Source of the DNA: JAGVSR01 sp964589785
GTDB taxonomy: Bacteria > Pseudomonadota > Alphaproteobacteria > Rhizobiales > Hyphomicrobiaceae
Direction of reading: 5' to 3'
NCBI GenBank assembly: GCA_964589785.1
Contig: CAZPUQ010000010.1
Location: 32,727 to 96,726, forward strand
Length of the DNA stretch: 64,000 nt
In this document: positions 55,441 to 63,742 of the stretch, in pieces
Layout: each line of letters begins with the position of its first letter
Position numbering within the stretch: position 1 is the first letter of the stretch
Translations under genes and position numbers: made by a program
Notes under the pieces: model-generated
Database searches by the model: none
What the model saw: only the letters and a program-made list of their open reading frames with translations
Told to the model about the DNA's origin: nothing

Positions 55441-56430
55441 TCAGAACGAACCCAGCACCTCGAGCAGCAGGGGGTGCACGATCTGCGGCGCTTCGATGTG
55501 CGGGGAATGGCCGAGCTCGGGCCAGAGCTCGAACCAGGCGCCGTGGCCGAGCCGCTGCGCGGCCTTGCGTGCCAGCTCGGGATAGCTGCCGAGGCGGGCA
55601 GCGAGATCGGGCGGCGCGCGGTCGCGTCCGATGGCGGTCGTGTCCTTGCCGCCGATCAGGAGGGCGACAGGCACCTTAAGGCGCTCGAGCTCGTGGATGA
55701 CGGGATCGGAGAACACCATGCGCGATGTCTTCGCCTGCGCCCACGCGACGCTCTCGCCGCCCGGCCCTTGGTACATCGAGGCCAGCATGTCGACCCAGCG
55801 GTCGTAGTCCGGCTTCCACTGTCCGCCGTAGTAGACCTTCTGCTGGTAGGCGCGGATGCGCTCGGCCGTCGTCGCCCTCTCGGCGGCGAGCAACGCGTCG
55901 AGCGTCAGCTCCGGCACGCCTTCCGCCCGCCAGTCCTCGAGCCCGATGGGGTTGATGAGGACGAGACCGGCGATCGCCTCGGGGAAGCTCAGCGCGTAGC
56001 GCACGGCGAGCATGCCGCCCATGGAATGGCCGACGAGGATCGGCTTCTCGACGCCGAGCGAGCCGAGGAGCCCGTGCGTATTGGCGGCAAGCTCGTGCAG
56101 GCTGTAGGTGTAGCCGCGCGGCTTGTCCGATTTGCAGAAGCCGATCTGGTCGGGGGCGATGGCGCGGTAGCCGGCCGTGGTGACCGCCGCGATGACGCCC
56201 TCCCACGTGGCGGCGCAGAAGTTCTTGCCGTGCAGGAGGACGACGGCCCGCGCCTTCGGCGCGGAGGGGGCGACGTCCATGTACGCCATCCGGAGATCCA
56301 TCTCCTGCACGCGGAAGGCATACGTCTTGACCGGGTGCGGGTAGGCGAAATCGGCGAGCATCGGATCGGCCGCCGCCGGCGCATGAGCGATGGCGACGAA
56401 AACGGAGAACAGAAGGGCTGGCAGCTTCAC
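55441..56430 (-). CDS. exported alpha/beta hydrolase
   Basis: The 329-residue protein starts with a signal peptide (LPALLFSVFVAIAHAPAAA) and has an alpha/beta-hydrolase fold: VVLLHGKNFCAATW (oxyanion region), IAPDQIGFCKSDKP, the nucleophile Ser in LVGHSMGGMLAVRYA (about residue 136) and the His in LGHSPHIEAPQ at the end. It is predicted to act on an ester or epoxide in the periplasm. The substrate is unknown. The 573-bp spacer upstream contains the first 106-bp element and the promoter region of the NOR-like operon. Confidence 0.82.
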   Translation of the reverse strand: MKLPALLFSVFVAIAHAPAAADPMLADFAYPHPVKTYAFRVQEMDLRMAYMDVAPSAPKARAVVLLHGKNFCAATWEGVIAAVTTAGYRAIAPDQIGFCKSDKPRGYTYSLHELAANTHGLLGSLGVEKPILVGHSMGGMLAVRYALSFPEAIAGLVLINPIGLEDWRAEGVPELTLDALLAAERATTAERIRAYQQKVYYGGQWKPDYDRWVDMLASMYQGPGGESVAWAQAKTSRMVFSDPVIHELERLKVPVALLIGGKDTTAIGRDRAPPDLAARLGSYPELARKAAQRLGHGAWFELWPELGHSPHIEAPQIVHPLLLEVLGSF

Positions 56431-57003
56431 GTCATTCGCCTCGCGTCGGGGTTGGGCCGAGATGGAATCATACCGCGTGGGCCATCGTCCTGTCCCGGCT
56501 CGGTTCGGTTGGGCTCCTGCAACCGCCCCACGTCATGGCCGGGTTCAACCCGGCCATCCAGGGCTGCAGCCGCCAACCGTTGAGCATGGGCTCCTGGATT
56601 GCCGCATCACGGGCGGCCATGACGTTGGGAGAAATGCACCATGTATCGCGCTGACCCCGTTTCGATGCGGACTCAAATCGGCTGCCTATGGCGCGTCAGC
56701 GGGAGATCGGGTGCCGAGCGACGACCCTGGTTTGGTCGTGCCGCGATGCCAATAAAAAAATCGCATCGGCCTTGACTTCGGTCCAGTGGCGAAGCTGCGA
56801 GGGCTGGTATCTGTCGCCGTGCTGGAGTCCGCCACCGTCGGTGGACGGTCTTGGTCAGATGGGACTGAATATACCTTGGGTTCTCACCCGCGGTGATGCG
56901 GAGTTGCGTCGATATCGGCAACGGGCTCGTACGCAGCCATTTGGGAGCAGAGGCTTTGTCGTAGCTTATCGGTATTGTTTCGAGCCGATCGGGAGGGAAG
57001 GAA
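56431..57003 (+). other. 573-bp spacer before the heme-copper operon
   Basis: No believable gene on either strand. It contains the first 106-bp palindromic element (56526-56631) and, from about 56730 on, a lower-GC stretch that should hold the operon promoter; TTGTCG and TATTGT near 56959-56982 are only a weak candidate. GGGAGGGAAGGAA is a strong ribosome site just before 57004. A search by eye for FNR (TTGATnnnnATCAA), NnrR-type and NsrR-type sites gave no convincing match. Confidence 0.45.
56526..56631 (+). repeat. 106-bp palindromic element, left copy
   Basis: The element starts CCCCACGTCATGGCC and ends GGCCATGACGTTGGGAG, so its ends are inverted repeats of each other (14 of 15 positions). 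Inside is a second palindrome GGCCGGG-TTCAA-CCCGGCC. It is about 90% identical (11 differences counted by hand) to 63799-63904, in the same orientation. Together they bracket the heme-copper operon. Confidence 0.85.
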
Positions 57004-57183
57004 ATGGCAACGAGGGATAACGGCGGCGACGCAGGACCGGAAGAGGCGCCAATTCGCGTTCCATTCATGCAGCAGGTTCTGGACAATCCATTCCTGCTTC
57101 TCTTCCTCGGAATCACGATTCCGACCGTGCTCTATATCGTCTGGGGCGTGATGGAGATCGCCTCGATCCCCGTCGCCAACTGA
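57004..57183 (+). CDS. 59-residue membrane subunit of the oxidase-like complex
   Basis: A complete small gene, ATG 57004 to TGA 57181-57183, preceded by a very good ribosome site (GGGAGGGAAGG). The product has one helix, residues 30-52 (PFLLLFLGITIPTVLYIVWGVME), a hydrophilic N terminus and a short end, SIPVAN. Single-helix subunits at this position are found in ba3-type heme-copper enzymes (subunit IIa-like). It is 27 bp before the subunit II gene. The role in the complex is inferred from position only. Confidence 0.75.
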   Translation: MATRDNGGDAGPEEAPIRVPFMQQVLDNPFLLLFLGITIPTVLYIVWGVMEIASIPVAN

Positions 57184-57210
57184 TCCAGTCAGCCGGAGCG
57201 AGGTGCCGAA

Positions 57211-57765
57211 GTGTCCATAAGCCCCCCCACAAATCGTCTCTGGTGGAAGGAACCGATCCACGGCATCGAGCTGGGCTGGATCATCGTGGCCTTCCTCTGG
57301 GGCTTGTTCATGTTCTTCTTCATGATCGCCTGGCATTTCATCGGCGAGCAGAACCTGTCGAACGAGACCTACAAGATCATGCCTGAACGCTATCAGGCAA
57401 AAGTCGAAGCCTTTGCCAAAGAATTCCAGGCCACCGATGCGAGCGGTCAGCCCATACAGGAAGACGGCGTGCCTGTCGTTCGGCCGCCGGCCGGGGGCGA
57501 CGCCTATATTCTTGCACGCTTGTGGGAATTCTGGCCGATCCTCGAATTGAAGAAGGGTGCGAGCTATCGCCTGCACCTGTCGTCTGCGGACTGGCAGCAT
57601 GGCTTTTCTCTGCAGCCGACGAACATCAACATCTCGGTCCATCCCGGCTATGAGCATGTGATTACGCTCACTCCGACCGAGAGCGGCACATTCGGCATCA
57701 TCTGCAATGAATTCTGCGGCATCGGCCATCACACAATGTCCGGCCGCATCCGCGTTGTGGACTGA
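57211..57765 (+). CDS. heme-copper oxidase-like subunit II with CuA site
   Basis: The 184-residue subunit II starts at GTG 57211 (after GGAGCGAGG). It has one N-terminal helix (GWIIVAFLWGLFMFFFMIAWHFIG, about residues 22-45) and a cupredoxin domain. The CuA ligands are complete: His in DWQHGFSLQP (about 130), C-N-E-F-C (Cys166, Glu168, Cys170 about), His in GIGHHTM and the Met. The segment HGFSLQPTNINI resembles ba3-type subunit II more than A-type. So the complex takes electrons through a binuclear copper centre, probably from cytochrome c or a cupredoxin. Confidence 0.9.
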   Translation: MSISPPTNRLWWKEPIHGIELGWIIVAFLWGLFMFFFMIAWHFIGEQNLSNETYKIMPERYQAKVEAFAKEFQATDASGQPIQEDGVPVVRPPAGGDAYILARLWEFWPILELKKGASYRLHLSSADWQHGFSLQPTNINISVHPGYEHVITLTPTESGTFGIICNEFCGIGHHTMSGRIRVVD

Positions 57766-57777
57766 GAGGGCAGACCC

Positions 57778-59508
57778 ATGACCGCAATCGACCACGGCGC
57801 AACTCTGGCAGGTGCGGAGCAGACGACGTACCGGACATGCCGCTTCTCCGGCCTCAGAATCGAGGCTAATGCCGAAACGCTGATCAAGGTCAATGCGGTT
57901 GCGGCTGTGATTTTCCTCGCTCTTGGAGGCCTCATGGGCCTTCTCGTTGCTCTGACCCGGTGGCCGGCCGTCCAGCTTCTTCCCGCCGACTGGTTCTACC
58001 TCGTGCTGACCGGACACGGAGCCAATGTGCTCTTGTTCTGGATCATCTTCTTCGAGATCGCGGTGCTCTATTTCGCCTCGGCCGTCATCCTGGGCAGCCG
58101 CCTTGCCGCGCCGAAGACGGCCTGGTTCGGCTTTCTCCTGATGGTCGTGGGGGCGTTGCTGGCCAACTATGCGGTATTGCAAGGCAACTCGTCGGTGATG
58201 TTCACATCCTACCCGCCGATGATGGCCTCGCAGTGGTTCTACCTGTCGTTGATCATCTTCGCGGTCGGCGCGCTGATCGCCGTTTTCGTCTTTTTCGGCA
58301 CGCTCATCGTCGCCAAGGCCGAGAACACCTACGACGGCTCCGTCCCGCTGGTGACATTCGGAGCGATCACCGCCGGCATCATCGCGGTCTTCACCTTGGC
58401 CTCCGGTGCGATCATCCTCATTCCCACCTGGCTTTGGTCGCTCGGGCTCGTCTCAAATATCGACACCCTGATGTACAAGGTCGTCTGGTGGGGGATGGGC
58501 CATTCGAGCCAACAGATCAACGTCTCGGCCCACGTTTCCATCTGGTACGCGATCGGGGCCATGGTCGTCGGGGCCAGGCCGCTGTCGGAGAAGGTCAGTC
58601 GCATGGCCTTCTTCATGTACATCCTGTTCCTGCAGCTCGCCTCGGCTCACCACATCCTCGCGGAGCCGGGCATGTCGTCGACCTGGAAGATCGTCAATAC
58701 CTCCTACATGATGTACCTCGCCGTGATGGGCTCGATGATCCACGGGCTCACGGTGCCGGGAGCGATCGAGGCGGCTCAGCGGCGCAACGGCTTCACCCGC
58801 GGCGCGTTCGAGTGGCTGACCAAGGCGCCGTGGGGCAACCCGGCGTTCGCGGGCATGTTCCTGTCGCTCGTCATGTTCGGTTTCATCGGCGGCATCTCAG
58901 GCGTGATCCTCGGCACCGAGCAGTTGAACGTTCTGATGCACAACACGATCTATGTGCCCGGCCACTTCCACGGCACGGTCGTCGCGGGAACGACGCTCGC
59001 CTTCATGGCCATGACCTATCTCGTCGTGCCGCTGATCTTCCAGCGCGACATCCTCTGGCCCAAGCTCGCCACATGGCAGCCGTTCGTCTTCGGACTCGGT
59101 GCAGCGGGCATCTCGTTGTTCATGATGGGGGCGGGTACGCTGGGCGTGGCGCGGCGGCACTGGGACCTGTCGCTCACCGACGCCGGCCATGCCTTCGAGT
59201 ATCCCGCCGCCGCCTACCTCATGATGGGTCTCAACGGCATCTCGGCGATCCTGGCCGCGGTCGGCGGTATCATGTTCATCCTCATCATCGTGGGCTCCAT
59301 CGTTGCCGGGCCACGGCTTGACGTGGCAGGCGCGAAGCTCACGTTCCCGCTCCACGACAAGAGCCGTGAGGCGGTCTCCGAGTACGGCAGCCACGGCACC
59401 CTGAAGCTGCCGGGCACGTTGATCCTGGTGACGATCTTCTTTGGCTGCTTCGTCCTCTACTACTTCGTCAACTGGAAGTACCTCTCGGAACTCTGGCTGT
59501 TCCGTTGA
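57778..59508 (+). CDS. B-family heme-copper reductase subunit I lacking active-site tyrosine
   Basis: The 576-residue protein has about 13-14 helices and all conserved histidines: H80 (low-spin heme; LTGHGANVL), H242, H291 and H292 (CuB/FeB; ASAHHILAEPG), H396 (high-spin heme) and H398 (low-spin heme) in YVPGHFHGT, closest to ba3 (B-family) enzymes. The ba3 oxidase has H-P-x-x-Y at helix VI, where Tyr is cross-linked to His; here the same place is H242-S-S-Q-Q246. At the C-family (cbb3) alternative Tyr place, six before H291, there is Leu285. So the catalytic Tyr of O2 reductases is absent; this is the mark of nitric-oxide-reductase-type members. NO reduction is thus the best inference, not proof. 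Confidence 0.88.
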   Translation: MTAIDHGATLAGAEQTTYRTCRFSGLRIEANAETLIKVNAVAAVIFLALGGLMGLLVALTRWPAVQLLPADWFYLVLTGHGANVLLFWIIFFEIAVLYFASAVILGSRLAAPKTAWFGFLLMVVGALLANYAVLQGNSSVMFTSYPPMMASQWFYLSLIIFAVGALIAVFVFFGTLIVAKAENTYDGSVPLVTFGAITAGIIAVFTLASGAIILIPTWLWSLGLVSNIDTLMYKVVWWGMGHSSQQINVSAHVSIWYAIGAMVVGARPLSEKVSRMAFFMYILFLQLASAHHILAEPGMSSTWKIVNTSYMMYLAVMGSMIHGLTVPGAIEAAQRRNGFTRGAFEWLTKAPWGNPAFAGMFLSLVMFGFIGGISGVILGTEQLNVLMHNTIYVPGHFHGTVVAGTTLAFMAMTYLVVPLIFQRDILWPKLATWQPFVFGLGAAGISLFMMGAGTLGVARRHWDLSLTDAGHAFEYPAAAYLMMGLNGISAILAAVGGIMFILIIVGSIVAGPRLDVAGAKLTFPLHDKSREAVSEYGSHGTLKLPGTLILVTIFFGCFVLYYFVNWKYLSELWLFR

Positions 59509-59527
59509 TGCCGCAAAGGGGTATTCG

Positions 59528-60397
59528 ATGCATGCCGTGCTGACGACGACGGTCTCGGTCCTCAAGCTGCGGATCGGTGTCTTCATCGCCCTCGCTGCGC
59601 TCGTGGGCATCATGACCGGTGGCAGGGTCATGGGCTGGGCCGAAGCGGCTCTGTTCACTCTCGCGGTCTTTGGTGCCTCCGGCGCGGCGGGCGGCTTCAA
59701 TCAGTACTTCGAGCGGGACACCGACCGGCTGATGGCGCGGACCTTCAACCGCCCCTTCGCCAGCGGCCGGCTGCAGCCGGGTGCGATCTGGCCGCTCACC
59801 TTTACGGCGCTGCTCGTCGCATCGCTCGTCATAGGCTGGGCGGCCGGCGGCACGTTGGCTGCGGCGCTCGTCTTCCTCGGAGCCTTCACCTATGGTTTCG
59901 TCTACACGCTGTGGCTCAAGAAGCGCACGGTCTGGAACGTGGTGATCGGCGGCGCGGCAGGGAGCTTTGCCTTGCTCGCTGGTGCAGCCGCCGCGGCGCC
60001 TCAGTTCGGACCGGTCTTCGGGCCTGTCCCGCTGCTTCTGGCCACGGTGCTCTTCCTGTGGACGCCCCCACACTTCTGGGCCTTGGCTGCCGTACGTTGC
60101 CAAGACTACCGAAGGGCGCACATCCCGATGCTGCCGGCTGTCACCGAGCCCGGCACCTGGGCCCCGATCATCTTCATGCACGTGCTGGCGCTCGTGGTGC
60201 TGTCACTCGCGCCGCTTTTCTATGGCATGGGGCCGATCTACGGGGTTTTTGCCGGGCTTGGAGGCGGATGGTTTTTGTGGACGAGTTGGCAGCTGGTAAT
60301 GAGCCCCTCGAAACAGACCGCCATGGCGACATTCCGCGCCTCACTCGGTCAATTCAGCTTGCTGGCACTGGGGATCATCCTCGAACGGAGCTTGTGA
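59528..60397 (+). CDS. ctaB: heme O synthase (protoheme IX farnesyltransferase)
   Basis: The 289-residue polytopic protein of the UbiA family has FNQYFERDTDRLMARTFNRPFASGR (the NxxxDxxxD prenyl-binding motif, about residues 58-82) and the loop DYRRAHIPMLPAV with the second Asp motif (LWTPPHFWALAAVRCQDYRRA). It converts heme B to heme O by adding farnesyl. The start at ATG 59528 follows AAAGGGG. Its presence suggests that the complex uses heme O or A. It lies 19 bp after the subunit I gene; the stop overlaps the SCO start (TGATG). Confidence 0.92.
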   Translation: MHAVLTTTVSVLKLRIGVFIALAALVGIMTGGRVMGWAEAALFTLAVFGASGAAGGFNQYFERDTDRLMARTFNRPFASGRLQPGAIWPLTFTALLVASLVIGWAAGGTLAAALVFLGAFTYGFVYTLWLKKRTVWNVVIGGAAGSFALLAGAAAAAPQFGPVFGPVPLLLATVLFLWTPPHFWALAAVRCQDYRRAHIPMLPAVTEPGTWAPIIFMHVLALVVLSLAPLFYGMGPIYGVFAGLGGGWFLWTSWQLVMSPSKQTAMATFRASLGQFSLLALGIILERSL

Positions 60398-61224
60398 TGC
60401 GGGCTCTGGGGATCGCTCTTCTTGCCTGCGTCCTGGCTTTGCCCGCGCAGGCGAATGACGACCGTCTTCACGTCGAGACCGCCTACGAGAAAAGCCAGGC
60501 TGCGATTGGGCGGCAGAGTGCGGCGCACGTGCTGGTCGATCACCGCAATCGTCCGCTCGCGCTATCCGACCTGCGCGGCACGCCGCTCGTCGTTTCGCTC
60601 GTCTTCACGAGCTGCTCCACGATCTGCCCGATCACCACGGACCACCTGCGTGACCAGATCCTGCTCGCGCAGAGTGCGCTGGGTCCGGGGGCGTTCAACG
60701 TGCTGACCTTCGGCTTCGACGCCAGCGGAGACCGTCCCGCGAAGCTTGCGGGCTTTGCCGGGACCCATAGGCTCGTCGGAATAAAGGGCTGGCATATCGC
60801 CAGCGCAGACGCCGAGACGACCGAGGCCTTTCTGGACGAACTGGGCTTCTCCTTCCGCGCTATCACCGGCGGCTTCGACCACATAACGCAGACCACAATC
60901 CTCGATGGCCGTGGCCGCGTCCATGCCCAGATCCACGGCAGCAGCTTCCCTCTGCCGGTGCTTGTAGAGCCATTGAAGGAGCTCGTGTTCGGCTCCGCCA
61001 CACGATCGCTCGCACCGGCGGATCTCTGGGACCGGCTCAACTTCCTGTGCACGGTCTACAATCCGCTGACGGGCGCCTACCGCTTCGACTACGGCATTTT
61101 CTTCGGCATTCTCTTTGGTGGGTTATCCCTCATCCTGACCGGCCTTATCATCGTGCGCCTCTGGCTCGAGCGGCGCCGCGCGCTGCGTGACGCATCACGC
61201 GTATGCGATGGTCTTCCATCATGA
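60397..61224 (+). CDS. SCO1/SenC-type copper chaperone, C-terminally anchored
   Basis: The 275-residue protein has a signal peptide (ALGIALLACVLALPAQA) and an SCO-type thioredoxin-like domain: FTSCSTICPIT (C73, C77) and H162 in GGFDHITQTTILDGRG, the three copper ligands. SCO proteins deliver copper to the CuA site of subunit II, which fits the operon. Unusually it has a C-terminal membrane helix, about residues 240-264 (IFFGILFGGLSLILTGLIIVRLWL), so it is tethered. Its stop overlaps the next ATG (ATGA). Confidence 0.9.
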   Translation: MRALGIALLACVLALPAQANDDRLHVETAYEKSQAAIGRQSAAHVLVDHRNRPLALSDLRGTPLVVSLVFTSCSTICPITTDHLRDQILLAQSALGPGAFNVLTFGFDASGDRPAKLAGFAGTHRLVGIKGWHIASADAETTEAFLDELGFSFRAITGGFDHITQTTILDGRGRVHAQIHGSSFPLPVLVEPLKELVFGSATRSLAPADLWDRLNFLCTVYNPLTGAYRFDYGIFFGILFGGLSLILTGLIIVRLWLERRRALRDASRVCDGLPS

Positions 61225-62804
61225 CCGGGCCGCGGGCCGCGCTTCGACTTGGGTTTGACCGAGCGGAACGCGGCTTGGATCGTGTCTTCGGCGCGGACTG
61301 GAACCCTCTTGCGCAGCTCGGTCCTCTGGGGTGGTTCCTTTTCTGGATCGTCACAGTCACGGGTGTCTACCTCTTCGTCTTTTTCGACACCGGCGTGACG
61401 AAAAGCTACGCCTCCGTCGAATGGCTCACGCGAGACCACTGGTGGCACGCCGGCGTGGCGCGCAGCTTGCACCGCTACGCGTCGGATCTGATGGTGTTCG
61501 TCATGTTCACCCACCTGCTGCGCGAGTGGGCGATGGACCGCTATCGCGGCACGCGATGGTTCTCATGGGTCACCGGCGTGCCGGTGATCTGGTTCGTCTA
61601 CCTTTCGGGCATCACCGGCTACTGGCTGGTATGGGACGCGCTGGCTCAGTACGTCGCGTTGACCTCGACCGAGCTCCTCGACAGCCTTGGCATCTTCGCG
61701 GAGCCCATCGCGCGGAATTTTCTCTCGCCGCAGATGCTCTCCAGCCGCTTCTTCACGCTGATGGTTTTCCTCCACATTGCTATCCCGCTCCTTCTGCTGC
61801 TGATGATGTGGATTCATATCCAGCGCATCACGGATGCGCGGACCAATCCGCCCCGCGGCCTTGCGGCGATCACGCTCGGCGCCCTGCTCGCGGGATCGTT
61901 GATGCTGCCGGCTACCTCCCAGGGACCCGCCGATCTTGCGACATTGCCGCAGAGCGTGGGCCTCGATTGGTTCTATCTCTCGCTCTATCCCGTGATCGAG
62001 ACCGTGCCCGCCGGCGCGATCTGGGCTGGCGTGCTCGCCTTCACCGTGCTGCTGACGGGACTCCCCTGGCTGCCGCCGCGGCGGGAGGCACGGCCGGCCG
62101 CCGTTTTTCTCGAGCGGTGCAACGGCTGTGCCCGCTGCGTCGCCGACTGCCCCTACGCCGCGATCACGCTGGTGCCGCGAACCGATAGCCTGCCGTTCAC
62201 GCACGAGGTCGAGGTGAATGCCTCACGCTGCGTCGCCTGCGGCATCTGCATGGGCGCTTGCCCCTCCTCCACGCCGTTCCGTCGCTCGGGGGATCTTGTC
62301 ACGGGTATCGACCTGCCGGACCGGCCGCTCGCCGCGCTGCGCGCCGAGGTCATCGAGGCCGCCGCTCATCTTGGCGGGCGCGGCCGCGTGGTGACGCTGG
62401 CGTGCGCGCACGGCGCGGGCGCTGCGGCCGCGCCGGGTCGGGTCGTGTTGCCCTGCGTCGCGATGGCGCCGCCGTCGCTCGTCGATTACATCATCAGTCG
62501 GGGTCTGGCCGACGGCGTCGCTGTCGCGGGTTGCGCCGAGCGCGATTGCTACAACCGTTTCGGCGGGAAATGGACCCGTGAGCGCTTTGCACGCATACGT
62601 GATCCTTACCTGCGCGCCCGCGTCCCGCGTGAACGGGTCCTTGCCGCTTGGCTCGGCCCCAGCGAGGTCGGCCGGCTCCATGCCGAGCTTGCCGCCTTCT
62701 CTGGCCGGTTGGCGGCCATCCCCGGCTACGCAATCGTTCGTCCTCTCGACGAGGACGAGGCCGTCGAGGCCGGGTCGGCGGCGCGGCGGAGAGTGGCCGA
62801 ATGA
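61221..62804 (+). CDS. cytochrome b - ferredoxin - MvhD fusion protein
   Basis: The 527-residue protein joins three modules. Residues 1-275: cytochrome-b6-like N-terminal domain with two heme pairs, H84/H185 and H98/H199 (SLHRYASDLMVFVMFTHLL; FLHIAIPLLLLLMMWIHIQ). Residues 299-352: two [4Fe-4S] motifs, C300-x2-C303-x2-C306-x3-C310 and C337-x2-C340-x2-C343-x3-C347. Residues 388-478: MvhD/hydrogenase-delta-like domain with C395, C412, C438 and C443 (LACAHGAG, LPCVAM, VAGCAERDCYNRFGGKW). The order suggests electron flow between an Fe-S protein on the cytoplasmic side and the quinone pool or cytochrome c through hemes b. The start ATG 61221 overlaps the SCO stop. No Rieske protein is encoded. Confidence 0.88.
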   Translation: MTGPRAALRLGFDRAERGLDRVFGADWNPLAQLGPLGWFLFWIVTVTGVYLFVFFDTGVTKSYASVEWLTRDHWWHAGVARSLHRYASDLMVFVMFTHLLREWAMDRYRGTRWFSWVTGVPVIWFVYLSGITGYWLVWDALAQYVALTSTELLDSLGIFAEPIARNFLSPQMLSSRFFTLMVFLHIAIPLLLLLMMWIHIQRITDARTNPPRGLAAITLGALLAGSLMLPATSQGPADLATLPQSVGLDWFYLSLYPVIETVPAGAIWAGVLAFTVLLTGLPWLPPRREARPAAVFLERCNGCARCVADCPYAAITLVPRTDSLPFTHEVEVNASRCVACGICMGACPSSTPFRRSGDLVTGIDLPDRPLAALRAEVIEAAAHLGGRGRVVTLACAHGAGAAAAPGRVVLPCVAMAPPSLVDYIISRGLADGVAVAGCAERDCYNRFGGKWTRERFARIRDPYLRARVPRERVLAAWLGPSEVGRLHAELAAFSGRLAAIPGYAIVRPLDEDEAVEAGSAARRRVAE

Positions 62805-63319
62805 GCGAGCCGATCGCCTTTCGCGCACGGGCGCACCATCTCGCCGCCGGGGGAGTTCTGTCTCTGGCCCTGGTGCTGGCGACGGCCACGTTCTCCGCCT
62901 GGCCGGCCTGGCAGAGCCTCGCGCCGGACAAAGCCGTCGTCCGACTGAGCTTTACGCACAGCGGGGCGCGTACATGCCGTGACCGCACGCCGGAGGAGCT
63001 CGCCGCGCTGCCCCGCAACATGCGCAGTGCACAGCTCTGCGAGCGCCGCAGGGCTCCGGTGCGCATCGAAATTGATGTCGATGGCAGTCCGGCGTTTGCG
63101 GCCGACCTTCCGCCGAGCGGGTTGGCAGGTAGCGGACCCTCGCGGGTTTACAAACGCATCGAGCTCCCCGCGGGACGGTATCGGCTCGCGGTCCGCATGC
63201 GCGACGATCCCGCCGTGGAGGGCTTCACCCAGAAGGCCGACTTCGATATCGTACTCCAACCTGCGCAAAGCCTCGCCGTCGATTTCGACCCCAACCGAGG
63301 CGGCTTCTTCCTCCATTGA
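62801..63319 (+). CDS. membrane-anchored beta-sandwich protein, unknown
   Basis: The 172-residue protein has an N-terminal anchor (HLAAGGVLSLALVLATATFSAWPAW, about residues 12-36) and an extracytoplasmic beta-rich domain (VRIEIDVDGSPAFAADLPP, RIELPAGRYRLAVRMRDD, FDIVLQPAQSLAVDFDPNRGGFFLH). Two cysteines, in ARTCRDRT and AQLCERR, may form a disulfide or bind copper. I do not recognise a family. It starts within the stop of the fusion gene (ATGA) and so belongs to the operon, likely as an accessory or metal-handling factor. Confidence 0.75.
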   Translation: MSEPIAFRARAHHLAAGGVLSLALVLATATFSAWPAWQSLAPDKAVVRLSFTHSGARTCRDRTPEELAALPRNMRSAQLCERRRAPVRIEIDVDGSPAFAADLPPSGLAGSGPSRVYKRIELPAGRYRLAVRMRDDPAVEGFTQKADFDIVLQPAQSLAVDFDPNRGGFFLH

Positions 63320-63337
63320 CACCAGGGAGCGCCCAGC

Positions 63338-63742
63338 ATGGCCCCGATAGCATGGAAGCCGGAATACAGTGTCGGAGATCCGGCCGTGGATCACGAGCAC
63401 CGCGAGCTGATCGACCTTGTGAACACCGCCGCCGGCGCGATCCTCGACGGCCGCTCGGATGTCGACGTGAATCAGTGCCTCGGCGACCTCTACTGCGCGA
63501 TCTCCGCGCATTTCGCGCACGAGGAGAAGCAGATGAAGCGGGCCGGATACGACGAATATCCCCCGCACAAGGCTGATCACGAGCGGCTCCTCGACTCGCT
63601 GCGCGAGATCATGGACAGAACCGGCCAGCAGACTGCGCCGACTGACGACCGGATCACCGCGGTCCTTGAGGCTTGGTTCACCGACCACTTCAAGACCCAC
63701 GACGCCCGTTTGCACCGCCGCCTCGGCCCCCACGATCATTGA
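63338..63742 (+). CDS. bacteriohemerythrin
   Basis: The 134-residue four-helix protein has all seven ligands of the di-iron site: H21 (DHEHREL), H58 and E62 (HFAHEE), H77 and H81 (HKADH), H117 and D122 (WFTDHFKTHDARL). Hemerythrins bind O2, and relatives react with NO; in this operon a role as O2 or NO carrier, store or detoxifier near the reductase is likely. It begins 18 bp after its neighbour with GGGAG upstream and is the last gene of the operon. A hairpin GAACGCG / CGCGTTC (63741-63768) follows without a T run. Confidence 0.92.
   Translation: MAPIAWKPEYSVGDPAVDHEHRELIDLVNTAAGAILDGRSDVDVNQCLGDLYCAISAHFAHEEKQMKRAGYDEYPPHKADHERLLDSLREIMDRTGQQTAPTDDRITAVLEAWFTDHFKTHDARLHRRLGPHDH

Noticed and set aside
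56634..56646. NsrR-like half sites (ATGCA...TGTAT) upstream of the heme-copper operon
   Set aside because: Only weak symmetry, wrong spacing and about 360 bp from the first start codon.
56688..57020. 110-residue frame in the spacer before the operon
   Set aside because: Cys/Trp/Arg-rich, no ribosome site, and overlaps the well-supported start at 57004.
58617..58650. Tyr281 of subunit I as replacement active-site tyrosine
   Set aside because: It is ten residues before H291, not at the six-residue position used by cbb3 oxidases, so it should face away from the site by helical spacing.
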